A stretch of 64,000 bases of DNA from Bacillus smithii (GTDB lineage Bacteria; Bacillota; Bacilli; Bacillales; DSM-4216): assembly GCF_001050115.1 (NCBI RefSeq), contig NZ_CP012024.1, positions 600,001 to 664,000 on the forward strand, written 5' to 3'. This document shows positions 1 to 8,752 of the stretch, piece after piece. The notes beneath the pieces were generated by a model. It was not told where the DNA came from. It ran no database searches and was given only the letters and a program-made list of their open reading frames with translations. A program made the translations under genes and the position numbers. Each line of letters starts with the position of its first letter. Within the stretch, counting starts at the first letter, position 1.

Positions 1-539
1 CGATTGCCGCTCCTTTATTGGCCAAAATGGGCGTTCCGCTATTAGTGGCTCATATGTTTGCTTTTTTCTTTGCTGCCTTATCCGATATTACTCCTCCGGT
101 CGCACTTGCTGCGATGGCATCCGCGGGAATTGCAAAGGCGCCGTTTTTTAAAGTCGCGTTAACGGCTGTGAAGCTCGGAGCCATTGGCTTCATCATCCCT
201 TATTTCTTTCTATACAATCCGCTTTTATTGTTTATGGGTGGAAGCATGATGAACACCATTATTGCTGCCATTATCGGCCTGATTGGAGTTGTGGCTCTTT
301 CCGCTGGGTTTGCCAATTGGCTTTTGATCAAAACGAATATAGTCCAGCGGCTGATGCTAATAGCAGCAGGCTTATTGATGATTGATCCTCATTATGTGAC
401 AGATTTGATTGGGTTTGTTCTTCTTGTAAGCGTGTACATTTGGCAAAAGAAAAAGAGGAATAATGAAGATCAGTCGACTGGTCTTGAATCGAACTCTTTT
501 ACGGCACTTACTAAGAATTCGAGGGAGGATGGAAGATGA
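1..539 (+). CDS. TRAP transporter permease, C-terminal part (cut by window edge)
   Basis: The reading frame is open from the first bases, so only the C-terminal ~178 residues are present. They contain several hydrophobic membrane segments and the stretch DITPPVALAA, which is typical of the large DctM-like subunit of fused 4TM/12TM TRAP transporters. The stop overlaps the next start as ATGA. The next gene is a TAXI-type solute receptor, the usual partner of this fused permease class. Together they would import an organic acid or similar anion using an ion gradient; the substrate cannot be told from sequence. Family placement is firm, the exact subtype less so. Confidence 0.85.
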   Translation, partial: IAAPLLAKMGVPLLVAHMFAFFFAALSDITPPVALAAMASAGIAKAPFFKVALTAVKLGAIGFIIPYFFLYNPLLLFMGGSMMNTIIAAIIGLIGVVALSAGFANWLLIKTNIVQRLMLIAAGLLMIDPHYVTDLIGFVLLVSVYIWQKKKRNNEDQSTGLESNSFTALTKNSREDGR

Positions 540-1534
540 AAAGAAAAGGTTTTCTACTTGTATCAGTTTTCCTTTTCTTGTTTGCGTTAGTGGGATGCAA
601 TAGAGGAGAAATGCAATCTTCAGTCAGCCAAAAACAAAGCTCATCCGATGGGAAGCTGGTCATTAATTTTGGCACCGGAACGACTACGGGGGTTTATTAT
701 CCTTTAGGAGCTACATTGGCGAAAATATGGAACCAACAAGTACCGGGTGTAAAAGTATCATCCCAAGCTACGGACGCTAGCGTGCAAAATTTGAATTTGA
801 TGATGCAAGGAAAACTGAATATGGGGATTACTACATTTGGTGTTTTACATGATGCCTACACCGGAAAAGGCGCTTTCAAAGGACGTGCCTATAAAGATGT
901 TCGCGTATTAGCAGCACTTTACCCGAATATCGGACATATTGTCACCCGTCAAGGTGATATTCATTCTGTCGCTGATTTGAAAAACAAAGGGTTTGTTCCG
1001 GGGGCTCCAGGAAGTTCAACAAAGGTAGTAGCCGGGCAAATTTTATCTGCCTATAAAATGACATTTGACGATGTAAAAGCTCAATATGTCGGATTTACCG
1101 AAGTGACTGATTTAATGCGGAATAAACAAATTGATGGTGCTTTTATTGAGGCGGGAGTTCCGAATTCTGCAGTTGTTGAAATTTTGACCACAGCTAATGG
1201 AAAATTATTAAGTATTGGAGATAAAGAAATTCAATTTATTACGAAACATTATCCTGGTTTTTACAAATATACCATTCCGGCAGGCACTTATGAAGGGCAA
1301 GCGCAAGATGTCCATACGATAGCCGAGGGGAATTTGATTGTGGTTCCAAAAGATCTTCCTCAAGAAAAGGTGTATGAATTGACCAAGACATTATGGGAAA
1401 ACGTGGACACGATCACGAAAAACATTTCTGCAGCGAAAGAAATGAAATTGGAAACAGCTACAAAAGGACTTTCCAACATCCCGCTTCATAAAGGGGCAGA
1501 AAAATATTACAAAGAAAAGGGGATTCTCCACTAA
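536..1534 (+). CDS. TAXI family TRAP transporter solute-binding lipoprotein
   Basis: A 332-residue protein with a lipoprotein signal peptide: a basic N-terminus, a hydrophobic core and the lipobox LVGC near residue 21, giving a cysteine-anchored extracellular protein. The mature part starts with INFGTGTTTGVYYPLGATLA, the hallmark of the TAXI (TRAP-associated extracytoplasmic immunogenic) receptor family, and keeps the family's two-lobed receptor length. The start overlaps the permease stop (ATGA), with GGGAGG at 523-528, indicating translational coupling. It should deliver substrate to the upstream permease. Glutamate or other dicarboxylates are common for the family, but the ligand is not assignable here. 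Confidence 0.92.
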   Translation: MKRKGFLLVSVFLFLFALVGCNRGEMQSSVSQKQSSSDGKLVINFGTGTTTGVYYPLGATLAKIWNQQVPGVKVSSQATDASVQNLNLMMQGKLNMGITTFGVLHDAYTGKGAFKGRAYKDVRVLAALYPNIGHIVTRQGDIHSVADLKNKGFVPGAPGSSTKVVAGQILSAYKMTFDDVKAQYVGFTEVTDLMRNKQIDGAFIEAGVPNSAVVEILTTANGKLLSIGDKEIQFITKHYPGFYKYTIPAGTYEGQAQDVHTIAEGNLIVVPKDLPQEKVYELTKTLWENVDTITKNISAAKEMKLETATKGLSNIPLHKGAEKYYKEKGILH

Positions 1535-1562
1535 ACAGATCGGAACGATTTTTAATTAATAA

Positions 1563-1597
1563 GAAGGAAACGAGAGATGGTTTCCTTCTATTTTTCT
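1563..1597 (+). terminator. Rho-independent terminator of the TRAP operon
   Basis: A 9-bp perfect stem (GAAGGAAAC/GTTTCCTTC) with an 8-nt loop is followed by a T-rich run, 28 bases after the TAXI receptor stop. Confidence 0.85.
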
Positions 1598-1758
1598 CGG
1601 GGCGCCCTTTTCCCCTTAAGCGGCTACGGGGCGTGGCCATGTGATCCATCATGCTTCATAGATTGTCATTTTAAAAAGATTTTTTCTATTCTGGTCCGCA
1701 TGAAAAATCATCAACTTGATAACCTCGCACGACTTCCTTGCAAAATCAAAAGGGGGAA

Positions 1759-1846
1759 AGCCAAAAAGAGCCGAATAGCGGAGGCCTACCACGCTTGGTG
1801 GAATCACCGTTCTTTTTTTAGTTTCCGTGCACTCGGCTTTTTGGCA
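1759..1846. repeat. Imperfect inverted repeat in a gene-free stretch (1598-1970)
   Basis: No convincing gene lies between the TRAP terminator and thiF. Within it, GCCAAAAAG plus CCGA at 1759-1773 pairs with TCGGCTTTTTGGC near 1833-1845. The interior holds further short self-complementary pieces around GGTGG/CACC. It could be a structured RNA, a decayed mobile-element end, or chance. A short palindrome (AAATAGATATCTATTT, about 1936-1951) followed on the minus strand by a T-rich run may end the thi operon. Confidence 0.3.
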
Positions 1847-1970
1847 AGTCCTTCGATCATGATCGATGGGGGATAGCCCCATATCTGACAAAAGATAAAC
1901 CTGTTAGTTTCATATTTTATGTTTTTGCCGAAAAAGAAATAGATATCTATTTTTTTAGGATGAACGAGGC

Positions 1971-2981
1971 CTATCCTCCGATATATTTTTGGTAAAGCGA
2001 CCTAGCGTGTTTTTGGTCGGATTCACCATGGATGATGGCCCTGCCGTCTCGAAATAGAACGACTCTTTTTCCTTCCAACTGTAGAACAATTAAATAAGGG
2101 TTTTCGTTTACGATTTCAAATCTTTCCTTCAATGCCGGCAAGTTGATTTTATGCCGTTGTCCGGGCCGGATTTGAACAGCGTCGCGGCCGCACAGTACTT
2201 CCGCTTTTCCCCAGTTTTCATATTTTAAAAACGGGTAGCTGGGACGAATTCCGCAAGACGGGCATTCCGTTTTTTTCAGTGAACGAACGTTGATTTGTGA
2301 AAATTCATTTTTCCAAAGATCAAAGGAAATGAGTGTTTTCCGTACATGCTGTTTCTGTCCGGACAAAATTTTTAGCGCTTCTGCGACTTGATAAGTGCTG
2401 ACCATTTGGACGGCGGGTGAAATAATTCCAACGGTATCACAATTTTCTCCATTTAACGGTATTTCTTCCATCAAACAATGAAGACAAGGCGTTTCACCGG
2501 GAAGAATGGAAAGCGATACGCCGTATGAAGCGACACAGGCGCCGTATATCCATGGGATCTGATGTTTTTGTGCAAAGTCATTGATCATCATGCGAGTCTC
2601 GAAGTTGTCGAGCCCGTCGATGATGACATCTACGGGCAAAAGCGATTCTAATGTGTTTGGATTAGCTTCTTCAAGCTTCGCATCAATGACTACATCGCGA
2701 TTGAAAGCCTCTAATCGTTTTTTGGCTGCCATTACTTTCGGCAAATTTTCTTCTGCATCTTTTTCGGTGTAGAGCTGCTGGCGATGGAGGTTGCTTAGCT
2801 CAACGTAGTCTCGGTCTACGATTGTCAGCTTGCCGACTCCGGCTCGAACTAACATTTCTGCGCTGGCGCTGCCCAAAGCCCCCATGCCGATAATCGCAGC
2901 ATGGCTGTTTTGAATACGTTTTTGTCCTTCTTGGCCGATTCCTTGGAAGAGAATCTGACGGGAATAGCGCATGTCGCTCAC
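1971..2981 (-). CDS. thiF: Thiazole biosynthesis adenylyltransferase ThiF
   Basis: A 336-residue E1-like enzyme of the ThiF/MoeB/HesA family. It adenylates the C-terminal glycine of ThiS so that ThiS can accept sulfur for thiazole formation in the cytosol. Visible are the N-terminal YSRQ, the nucleotide-binding GMGALGS, the NLHRQ motif that closes the active site, DGLDNFETR, and zinc-ligand cysteine pairs CLHC and CPSC. The GTG start overlaps the thiG stop as GTGA, implying coupling; an ATG three codons further in is an alternative. It is the last gene of the tenI-thiO-thiS-thiG-thiF operon. MoeB is the main alternative, but context decides. Confidence 0.92.
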   Translation of the reverse strand: MSDMRYSRQILFQGIGQEGQKRIQNSHAAIIGMGALGSASAEMLVRAGVGKLTIVDRDYVELSNLHRQQLYTEKDAEENLPKVMAAKKRLEAFNRDVVIDAKLEEANPNTLESLLPVDVIIDGLDNFETRMMINDFAQKHQIPWIYGACVASYGVSLSILPGETPCLHCLMEEIPLNGENCDTVGIISPAVQMVSTYQVAEALKILSGQKQHVRKTLISFDLWKNEFSQINVRSLKKTECPSCGIRPSYPFLKYENWGKAEVLCGRDAVQIRPGQRHKINLPALKERFEIVNENPYLIVLQLEGKRVVLFRDGRAIIHGESDQKHARSLYQKYIGG

Positions 2982-3745
2982 AACCGGATCAATCCTTCCA
3001 TCGGACTGCTGGCTTCGGCATAGTACTTTTTGCTGATTCGGCCAGCCTCAAATCCAAGCCTTCCGGCGATTACGGCATATTTCATTGCTTTGGCCATTTT
3101 GACAGGATCTTTTGCTCCGGAAACGGCAGAGTTTAATAAGACGGCATCGGCTCCCAGTTCCATCGCGTAAGCTACATCTTTCGGGCTGCCAATTCCAGCA
3201 TCTACAATCACCGGCACAGTAGCTTGCTCTATAATATGAGATAGATTGAAAGGATTGATAATTCCTAATCCAGTACCGATTGGCGATGCCCCCGGCATAA
3301 TAGCGTGGGCTCCTAATTCTTGGAGGCGTTTGGCCAGCACCACATCATCGGACGTGTAGGGAAGAACCGTAAAGCCTTCTTCCAGCAATTTTTCTGTCGC
3401 TTTCAACGTTTCGACTGGATCAGGAAGCAGTGTTTGATCACAGCCGATCACTTCTACTTTAATCATATCGCACATTCCGGCTGCTTTAGCGAGTTTTGCA
3501 ATCCGAACGGCTTCTTCCGCCGTTTTGGCACCGGCAGTGTTGGGCAGAAGCGTAAACTTGGAAAGGTCGATATTTTCCAAAAAATTAGGCTGTTCAGGAT
3601 CAAAAATATTCATTCTTCTTACAGCAAACGTTAATACTTCCGTCTCGGATTTTTGAATGGCTTCTTTTTGGATGTCTGCACTTGGGAATTTTCCGGTTCC
3701 TAAAAATAAGCGAGAATGAAAAGTGTAGGACCCAATTTTCAACAT
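2978..3745 (-). CDS. thiG: Thiazole synthase ThiG
   Basis: ThiG condenses 1-deoxy-D-xylulose 5-phosphate, dehydroglycine (from ThiO) and ThiS-thiocarboxylate sulfur into the thiamine thiazole. The start was set at the ATG giving [18 protein letters not shown], because GGAGGA lies 7 bases upstream; a longer frame exists but would overlap thiS. Family motifs seen are [46 protein letters not shown] and the C-terminal AVSGAKDP. Length (255 residues) fits the family. It sits between thiS and thiF. Confidence 0.97.
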   Translation of the reverse strand: MLKIGSYTFHSRLFLGTGKFPSADIQKEAIQKSETEVLTFAVRRMNIFDPEQPNFLENIDLSKFTLLPNTAGAKTAEEAVRIAKLAKAAGMCDMIKVEVIGCDQTLLPDPVETLKATEKLLEEGFTVLPYTSDDVVLAKRLQELGAHAIMPGASPIGTGLGIINPFNLSHIIEQATVPVIVDAGIGSPKDVAYAMELGADAVLLNSAVSGAKDPVKMAKAMKYAVIAGRLGFEAGRISKKYYAEASSPMEGLIRL

Positions 3746-3749
3746 GATG

Positions 3750-3953
3750 TTATCCTCCTCCGACAAAATGAACGATTTCTAATACATCTCCTGATTTCAA
3801 TCGAAATTGCCCGTGCTGATCTTTGCTCAAAATCTCGCCGTTCATTTCGACTACCAGTTTTTTGTCTTGAACTTGCAAATGCTCTAATAAACGCTCGACT
3901 GTACGGATATTTTCCGGTATTTCTTTTTTTACACCATTGATCGTTACGATCAT
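3750..3953 (-). CDS. thiS: Sulfur carrier protein ThiS
   Basis: A 67-residue ubiquitin-like protein ending in HFVGGG. The terminal Gly-Gly is adenylated by ThiF and then converted to a thiocarboxylate that gives sulfur to ThiG. The start overlaps the thiO stop by four bases (ATGA), and thiG begins four bases after the stop. Length and ending match the Bacillus family. Confidence 0.96.
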   Translation of the reverse strand: MIVTINGVKKEIPENIRTVERLLEHLQVQDKKLVVEMNGEILSKDQHGQFRLKSGDVLEIVHFVGGG

Positions 3954-5083
3954 GGAATCACTCCTTTTTGTGAGTGGCGTCCGGGATCAAAGGCGTCTTT
4001 CCACTCTAAATGGTCCGCTTTCCCCTCTATTTGATCCGCCATCCAGACACCGGTTAACGCCGACAATAATATGCCGTTGCGGAAATGTCCGGCTGCCAGC
4101 CAAAGTCCTTTGAAGTCAGGATGGGGTCCCAGATAGGGAAGACCGTCGATCGTTTGCGGACGGACTCCTGCCCAGGCCCTTGACCATTCCGCAGAACGGA
4201 GTGCCGGTACGATGCGGCACGCTTCAGCAGATAATCGGCGAATGGATTCAAATGAAACTTTCTTATCGTATATGCCTTCACGTTCCGTCGCACCAATAAA
4301 AATTTCTCCATTGGCTTTCGGAACAATGTAAACAGTCGGTGAATAAATAGTCGATGTGATAATCGGCTTTTCCGGTCTGACAGCAAGGATCTCTCCTTTA
4401 ACCGGAGTAAGCGTCGGCAATGAAGCTCCGTCCGGAAGGGAGAGATGGGGAGTAAAGGCGCCCGCTGCGATCACGATATGTTCGGCATAAAAACGGCCGG
4501 AAGTTGTTTCTACTCCTGTTATTTTTCCGTTTTGTTCCAATAATTCTTTGACCCATGTAAATTCATAAATATCTGCTCCTAAATTGGAAGCTCCTTTGAA
4601 AAAAGCTTTTGTGAGCTGAGCTGGCATGACTTGTCCATCCTTTGGAAAAGAAGCGGCACCGACTATTTCGGCTTTCAATTCTGGTTCCATTTGATATACT
4701 TGATCGGCTGAAAGCCATTCTGCCGGCTCTCCTTGTTCCTGCTGCCAGGCGATTCTTTCTTTCAGCATGTTTGCTTCTTCTTCGCTGAACGCGATCCGCA
4801 ACATACCATTTTTAAGAAACTCAACAGGCTGGTCGGAAACTTGTTCGATCTCAGGAACCAATTGATCAAAATAATCGCGGCTTTTGCGGGCGAAATCAAA
4901 AAAGGCTCCGTCTATTCTCGGTTCTACTTGTGCTCCCAGCATTCCGGCTGCCGCGCTTGATGCTTCAGAAGCAATTCGTTCTTTTTCCAGTACAGCAACG
5001 CGATAGTTGCGTTTTGACAACTGATAGGCGATCGAGCCGCCATTGATGCCGCCGCCTATAATAATGACATCATATTTCTGCAT
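3950..5083 (-). CDS. thiO: Glycine oxidase ThiO
   Basis: An FAD-dependent amine oxidase that converts glycine to the imine used by ThiG, releasing H2O2. The N-terminal dinucleotide-binding motif is VIIIGGGINGGSIAYQL, followed by EASSAAAGML (FAD contact) and, near the C-terminus, WAGVRPQTIDGLPYLG and HFRNGILL, as in the DAO/ThiO family. The start chosen (5083) has GGGAGGGG just upstream. The frame continues about 48 codons further without family similarity and would run deep into tenI. It overlaps the tenI end by 14 bases. Confidence 0.95.
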   Translation of the reverse strand: MQKYDVIIIGGGINGGSIAYQLSKRNYRVAVLEKERIASEASSAAAGMLGAQVEPRIDGAFFDFARKSRDYFDQLVPEIEQVSDQPVEFLKNGMLRIAFSEEEANMLKERIAWQQEQGEPAEWLSADQVYQMEPELKAEIVGAASFPKDGQVMPAQLTKAFFKGASNLGADIYEFTWVKELLEQNGKITGVETTSGRFYAEHIVIAAGAFTPHLSLPDGASLPTLTPVKGEILAVRPEKPIITSTIYSPTVYIVPKANGEIFIGATEREGIYDKKVSFESIRRLSAEACRIVPALRSAEWSRAWAGVRPQTIDGLPYLGPHPDFKGLWLAAGHFRNGILLSALTGVWMADQIEGKADHLEWKDAFDPGRHSQKGVIP

Positions 5084-5684
5084 GGTGACGCCCCTCCCAT
5101 AATGATTGTTTGTAAGCTTTAGCCGCTTGTTCAGGAAACTCGGCTTCATACACTCCGGATAGAACCGCCACTCCCGACGCTCCGGCTGCCAGACACTCGG
5201 GAACGCGTTGAGGAGTAATGCCGCCAATGGCGATAACGGGGATTTGGACTGCTGAAGAAACGGCTTTCAAAGCAGCCAATCCTCTCGGAGGGAGACCTGG
5301 TTTGCTTTTAGTGGGATAAATATGTCCAAAAATGAGGTATTGAGCGCCTCGCTTTTGTTTATCCATGGCTGATTCGACGCTATGTACGGAATACCCCTTT
5401 GTTAAGAAACGACCATGATCTCTTTCCTCGTGAGACTTTTCCGGAAAGTGCACACCAGGAACACCAAGCTGTAAAGCTAAATCCGGTTGACTGTTCAGAA
5501 TGATTTTCGTTAACGGAACTCCATGTTTTTCTAAATCTGCAACTCCTTTTTTGATCATCTCTGTACTCCAACTACGCTCTCGAATATGAATAAAATCCAC
5601 CCATGGTTGAATTCGCACGGTGATCGAAAGCCAATCTTCAAAACTCTGTTTTCCTGTGGAAATGACGTGCAGCGCTTTTTTCAT
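5070..5684 (-). CDS. tenI: Thiazole tautomerase TenI
   Basis: About 204 residues with the thiamine phosphate synthase/TenI fold: WVDFIHIRERS near the N-terminus, GVHFPEKS, SVHSVESA, LIFGHIYPT, and VIAIGGITPQRV with GVAVLSGVY at the C-terminus. TenI aromatises the ThiG product; it resembles ThiE but context and the IRER/HVFG-type motifs favour TenI. The start at 5684 has AAGGAG nine bases upstream; an ATG two codons earlier is closer to the site. It is the first gene after the TPP riboswitch. In Bacillus subtilis tenA precedes it; tenA is absent here. Confidence 0.9.
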   Translation of the reverse strand: MKKALHVISTGKQSFEDWLSITVRIQPWVDFIHIRERSWSTEMIKKGVADLEKHGVPLTKIILNSQPDLALQLGVPGVHFPEKSHEERDHGRFLTKGYSVHSVESAMDKQKRGAQYLIFGHIYPTKSKPGLPPRGLAALKAVSSAVQIPVIAIGGITPQRVPECLAAGASGVAVLSGVYEAEFPEQAAKAYKQSLWEGRHHAEI

Positions 5685-5742
5685 CGCCATTTTCTCCTTG
5701 ATGAAAGTTGAATGGGAAAACTTTTTAACCAATTCTGTGCAG

Positions 5743-5775
5743 TAAAAAACCCACTTTCCTATGTTGGAAAGTGGG
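5743..5775 (-). terminator. Riboswitch-controlled terminator ahead of tenI
   Basis: On the minus strand a perfect 10-bp stem CCCACTTTCC/GGAAAGTGGG with a 6-nt loop runs into six Ts. Its 5' arm can instead pair with the GGAAAGTGG at the 3' edge of the TPP aptamer (about 5807-5816). That segment also forms aptamer helix P1 (CCACT/AGTGG). With TPP bound, P1 forms and the terminator folds; without TPP, the antiterminator can form. Confidence 0.9.
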
Positions 5776-5806
5776 CTAAATGCTCTCAAGTATAATGAAA
5801 TTATAC

Positions 5807-5901
5807 TCCACTTTCCTACGCTGGTATCAACCAGATCAGGTTCGAAGGGTTTTAAAGTATCACTTTAATCTCAGCCGATCACTATCGGCACCCCTAGTGG
5901 C
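5807..5901 (-). ncRNA. TPP riboswitch (THI box) of the tenI-thiO-thiS-thiG-thiF operon
   Basis: The minus strand carries the conserved aptamer parts in order: CCACTAGGGGTGCC, the GCTGAGA pyrimidine-binding loop, ACCC..GAACCTGATCTGG, and ATACCAGCGTAGG with the closing AGTGG. It lies 120 bases ahead of tenI and just before the terminator at 5743-5775, so control is most likely transcription attenuation. Confidence 0.97.
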
Positions 5902-6083
5902 TCTTATTTGTTTATGATCATTGTTTTACGATCCCAATGAAAAAATTTAAAATAATAAGGAATATTTTTCTTTATCAAAATCTTAAATCCATATTGAAAG
6001 GTTGTCAATAGTCGTTTCAAAGTTTCTGGACGATAGGTGAAAGAAGGTGGCGAAATGTTGTGTCGTTGAAAAAGGGAATGGGG

Positions 6084-6128
6084 AAAAAATAAAGAAGGCG
6101 CCCCGGAAGTGTAGCGGGAGGCCTTCTA
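6084..6128 (-). terminator. Terminator after the agrD-like gene
   Basis: The minus strand forms GAAGGC/GCCTTC flanking a partly paired GC-rich interior, then CTTTATTTTTTCCC. It lies about 30 bases beyond the AgrD-like stop. Confidence 0.7.
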
Positions 6129-6160
6129 AAGAGATGATGTCCATCTTTTAGAATAAGCAA

Positions 6161-6283
6161 TTATTTTGCTTTCTTCAGGCTTTCGGGGATCTTAGGTGCA
6201 TGTGCGAGCGGGCTGGAAGCTTGAACAAATACATTTGCCATTACACGGGTAGTGTTAGATAAAATTTTAGCTGCTTTTTTCAT
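6161..6283 (-). CDS. AgrD-like cyclic peptide pheromone precursor without cysteine
   Basis: A 40-codon gene with AAGGAGGT seven bases before ATG, overlapping the agrB end by 17 bases. The product has the AgrD layout: an amphipathic N-terminus (MKKAAKILSNTTRVMANVFV), a short core (QASSPLAHAP) and a charged tail containing KIPESLKK, matching the proline/glutamate/leucine tail motif that AgrB recognises. The ring residue in most AgrD peptides is Cys; here there is none, but two serines occupy the place, so a serine lactone is the likely product. Position next to AgrB makes the call good; the mature peptide boundary is inference. Confidence 0.85.
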   Translation of the reverse strand: MKKAAKILSNTTRVMANVFVQASSPLAHAPKIPESLKKAK

Positions 6284-6857
6284 AATATTCACCTCCTTTC
6301 ATGGTGAAATTGTTTAATTTATGGATAAACTTGATGCCTGCCGGTGTCAGCAAAAGGGCTTGCAGCAATGCGCCGAACACGAAACCGGGCGCGGAAAAAA
6401 TATAGTAGATGACAAAGGTAAAGATAACCCACAATATAGCAGCAAGTTTCTTTTTTTGTTCCCACTGCTTTGAATGTTTGATTTGATGCGGTTCATAGTA
6501 AGGAGCAAATCTTGCGATCAACATGAGACTGACAACAAAGTAGCAAAAAAGTAAAATAGGCGATACAGGGAGCCAAACGAACGTCAGAACAAGAAGCGAG
6601 CTTGTAATCGAACAGGCGATAGAGCGATCTAAATGGGCGCCGCCCGTCAATATCCGAAGAATCATAAAAGACAACGTCACTTCAACAGTCAACAGCGGCA
6701 CTCCGATGATCCAGCCAACAATCAGCAAAAGAAGAAACGTAAAAAGAAGATTGAATAGAATCGTAAACCCGAATACGAGTACGTCATGAGGTTCTGTTTC
6801 TTCAGGATTTATTTTTTTGATTTGGTCTGCCAATGCAACTGCCCATTTTTCAAACAT
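6267..6857 (-). CDS. AgrB-like membrane peptidase
   Basis: A 196-residue polytopic membrane protein of the accessory gene regulator B family, which removes the AgrD tail and cyclises the pheromone. The catalytic region RILTGGAHLDRSIACSI holds the conserved His and the family Cys in the expected arrangement, followed by four or so hydrophobic segments. AAGGAGG precedes ATG. It follows the receptor gene remnant by 13 bases and overlaps the AgrD-like gene, so they form one operon. Confidence 0.92.
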   Translation of the reverse strand: MFEKWAVALADQIKKINPEETEPHDVLVFGFTILFNLLFTFLLLLIVGWIIGVPLLTVEVTLSFMILRILTGGAHLDRSIACSITSSLLVLTFVWLPVSPILLFCYFVVSLMLIARFAPYYEPHQIKHSKQWEQKKKLAAILWVIFTFVIYYIFSAPGFVFGALLQALLLTPAGIKFIHKLNNFTMKGGEYYEKSS

Positions 6858-6870
6858 ACAACTTCCTCCT

Positions 6871-7063
6871 TTATAATGACGGGCAGCGGATGGATAGCCG
6901 GACTGGTTTTAGCTCGGTTTCAACCACTGCTTGATCTTGCTTAAAGTGTTGAAGAGCATCAAATAATTTCAAGTTTGTCTGAAGGCGATCCAGTACAAGT
7001 TGGCTGGATATCAAATAGGTAATATCTTGAGTTCCTATATGAACATGAAAATAGATTTTTTTT
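6871..7063 (-). pseudogene. 3' fragment of the agr-type receptor gene, cut off by an IS
   Basis: An open frame from the IS edge to a stop 13 bases before agrB encodes IYFHVHIGTQDITYLI, then ~48 more residues. It lacks its own start signal. Joined to the receptor fragment beyond the IS it would supply the C-terminus of one protein, but the frames match only if the poly-A/T target tract had one more base (9 instead of 8, or 6). It has no GHKL-type glycine motifs, so the whole receptor would lack a working ATPase domain. Confidence 0.75.
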
Positions 7064-8752
7064 CTTAGACGGCACAACCAACACAATAAATTAGTTGTGC
7101 CTTTTCCATTTCTCTTCAATAGTGTTTAAATATTCATTTGGTTCTTTTTTGAATCTTCTTTGTTTTATATGCTCGCCAATACGTTGTTCCCATTTATTCG
7201 CTTCAGTTTTATATGCTGAATAATTAACATTTTTTATCATTTGTAGCCCTTCCTGTTCATTAGAGACATTTTCTACAAATACAATGTTTTCACCGTGTCG
7301 GATAATATATCGATTCCAAGTCCGACTACCTGTGATTCTTCGGTGTTTTTGCTTTATTCTTCTAAAAAAGAGTTCTAAATCATTATTCGTTCTCGGTATA
7401 AGTGGATAATCATAAAAGGTGAAAAGTCCTTTCCAAAATCCTTTACTATACTTTAATAGGTTCTCTACAAACGGTTGATCTTCTTTCCGATTAAGCTCTT
7501 TTTCCATTTGGTTTAAATATTGCTTCAATCTGTTTTCGACCCAAAAACTTGTTTTATTCTCAGAAGGTTCCATAATGGTGGCAATCCTTTTAAATCGTGT
7601 ATCCCAACGTTTTACGAGTTGATAATCTTCCTTATAGTTATCCACATTTCTGACTATTCTGAACAAATTTTCAAGTAGAGGAGTCCCCTTTTTTATCCAG
7701 GCATTTTTCAATCGAATCTTTAATCGCATTCGTTCGTTCAAAAACACAAGTGCCTGGTAATTCGAATGGTGGCTTACCATCTTCTAGAAGAACGGATCGA
7801 ATAGCCGCAATATAGTCACTTGCTACCTCTTCTTCTATGTTTTTAGATGGAGAATTTTCAATTTTTCTTTCAACTTCCCTTATTCCCCTTAGCTTCTTTT
7901 TGATATTCGTTTTTAGTTTTCTATCTTTTTCAACTAATGGTTTGGCTATGTCTTTAAAGTAATGAAACTGACAATATTGATACGGAATATCTGGAACTAT
8001 TTGTTCAATTGCTAAACGAATGGATTGTTGCCCATCACTGATAAAACCTTGGATTGGATAACCCCAGTCTAAAATGGGTTGAATAATACCTATCAGTTCT
8101 TGAGAAGCACTGCTTTTTAAATTATGTGCAGCTAAAATAGTACCACTAAGAACTTCACGGATGACATACAATGTTTCGTTACCTTTTTCGGGTTGGACAC
8201 CATCAATAGATAAGACAAGTCCTCCATGTTCTTTCACAATATTTTCTAATGTCTCTTTCATATTTTCTTTAACGCTTGCCCGCAGTAATAACGCATATCT
8301 TTCATAAAGTTTCTGTACTTGCCTCTCAGAAATTTTTACTTCTTTTTCCGATAAGATAGTAGCTATCTCAGATCGAGTCTTATGTTCTTTAAACCGTAAA
8401 TATCCGATATATGCGATGACATCCATTCCATAAGTAATGTGCTTCATACTTAATTGTTCGGCTTCAGCTGAACGATATACGGTGTCATTAGAACAGGAGT
8501 TATTCTCACATCGGTATCCTAGATTTATGATTTTAAATTCACCTTTTAGGGTAGAAATTGTTTTTCTCCAAACAGGGTGACAGTATACTAATTTATTACC
8601 ACATTCTGGACAATTAGTTATCTCGGGTCTAAAGTATTTTGATTCGATTGGATTTAATCTATTTTTGGTACGCATAAATAATCACCAACTTAAATAAAAT
8701 TCAGGTCTATTATAACCTAAATTTAATGTTAGTGTTATTTATTCCGTCTAAG
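7064..8752 (-). mobile_element. Insertion sequence, 1689 bp, with 21-bp terminal inverted repeats and T8 target duplication
   Basis: The ends are CTTAGACGGCACAACCAACAC and, inverted, CTTAGACGGAATAAATAACAC (17 of 21 identical). Eight Ts flank both ends (7056-7063 and 8753-8760), consistent with an 8-bp target duplication. The element carries one transposase gene in two frames. It sits inside the agr-type receptor gene. The IS family was not recognised with certainty; the CxxH and NNDLE motifs resemble IS256/MULE-type DDE enzymes. Confidence 0.88.
7091..8675 (-). pseudogene. IS transposase, frameshifted (two overlapping frames)
   Basis: Frame one (from 8675) starts with a CPxC zinc-like pair and holds a putative catalytic Asp in LVLSIDGVQ and FISDGQQS followed by CQFHYFKD. 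Frame two (to 7091) holds the likely catalytic Glu in RTNNDLELFFRRIKQ. The frames meet at AAAAAAGGGG (7685-7694 on the plus strand). Removing one A gives a continuous LDKKGTPLLENLF, so the intact gene probably had five As. The break may be a true mutation, transcript slippage on the homopolymer, or a sequencing error. Full length would be about 525 residues. Confidence 0.8.

Noticed and set aside
1577-1891. Overlapping frames on both strands after the TRAP operon
   Set aside because: They overlap a terminator and an inverted repeat and have no ribosome sites or family motifs.
7685-7694. A AAA AAG as a programmed -1 frameshift heptamer in the transposase
   Set aside because: The second frame is +1 relative to the first, so -1 slippage on this heptamer would not reach it.
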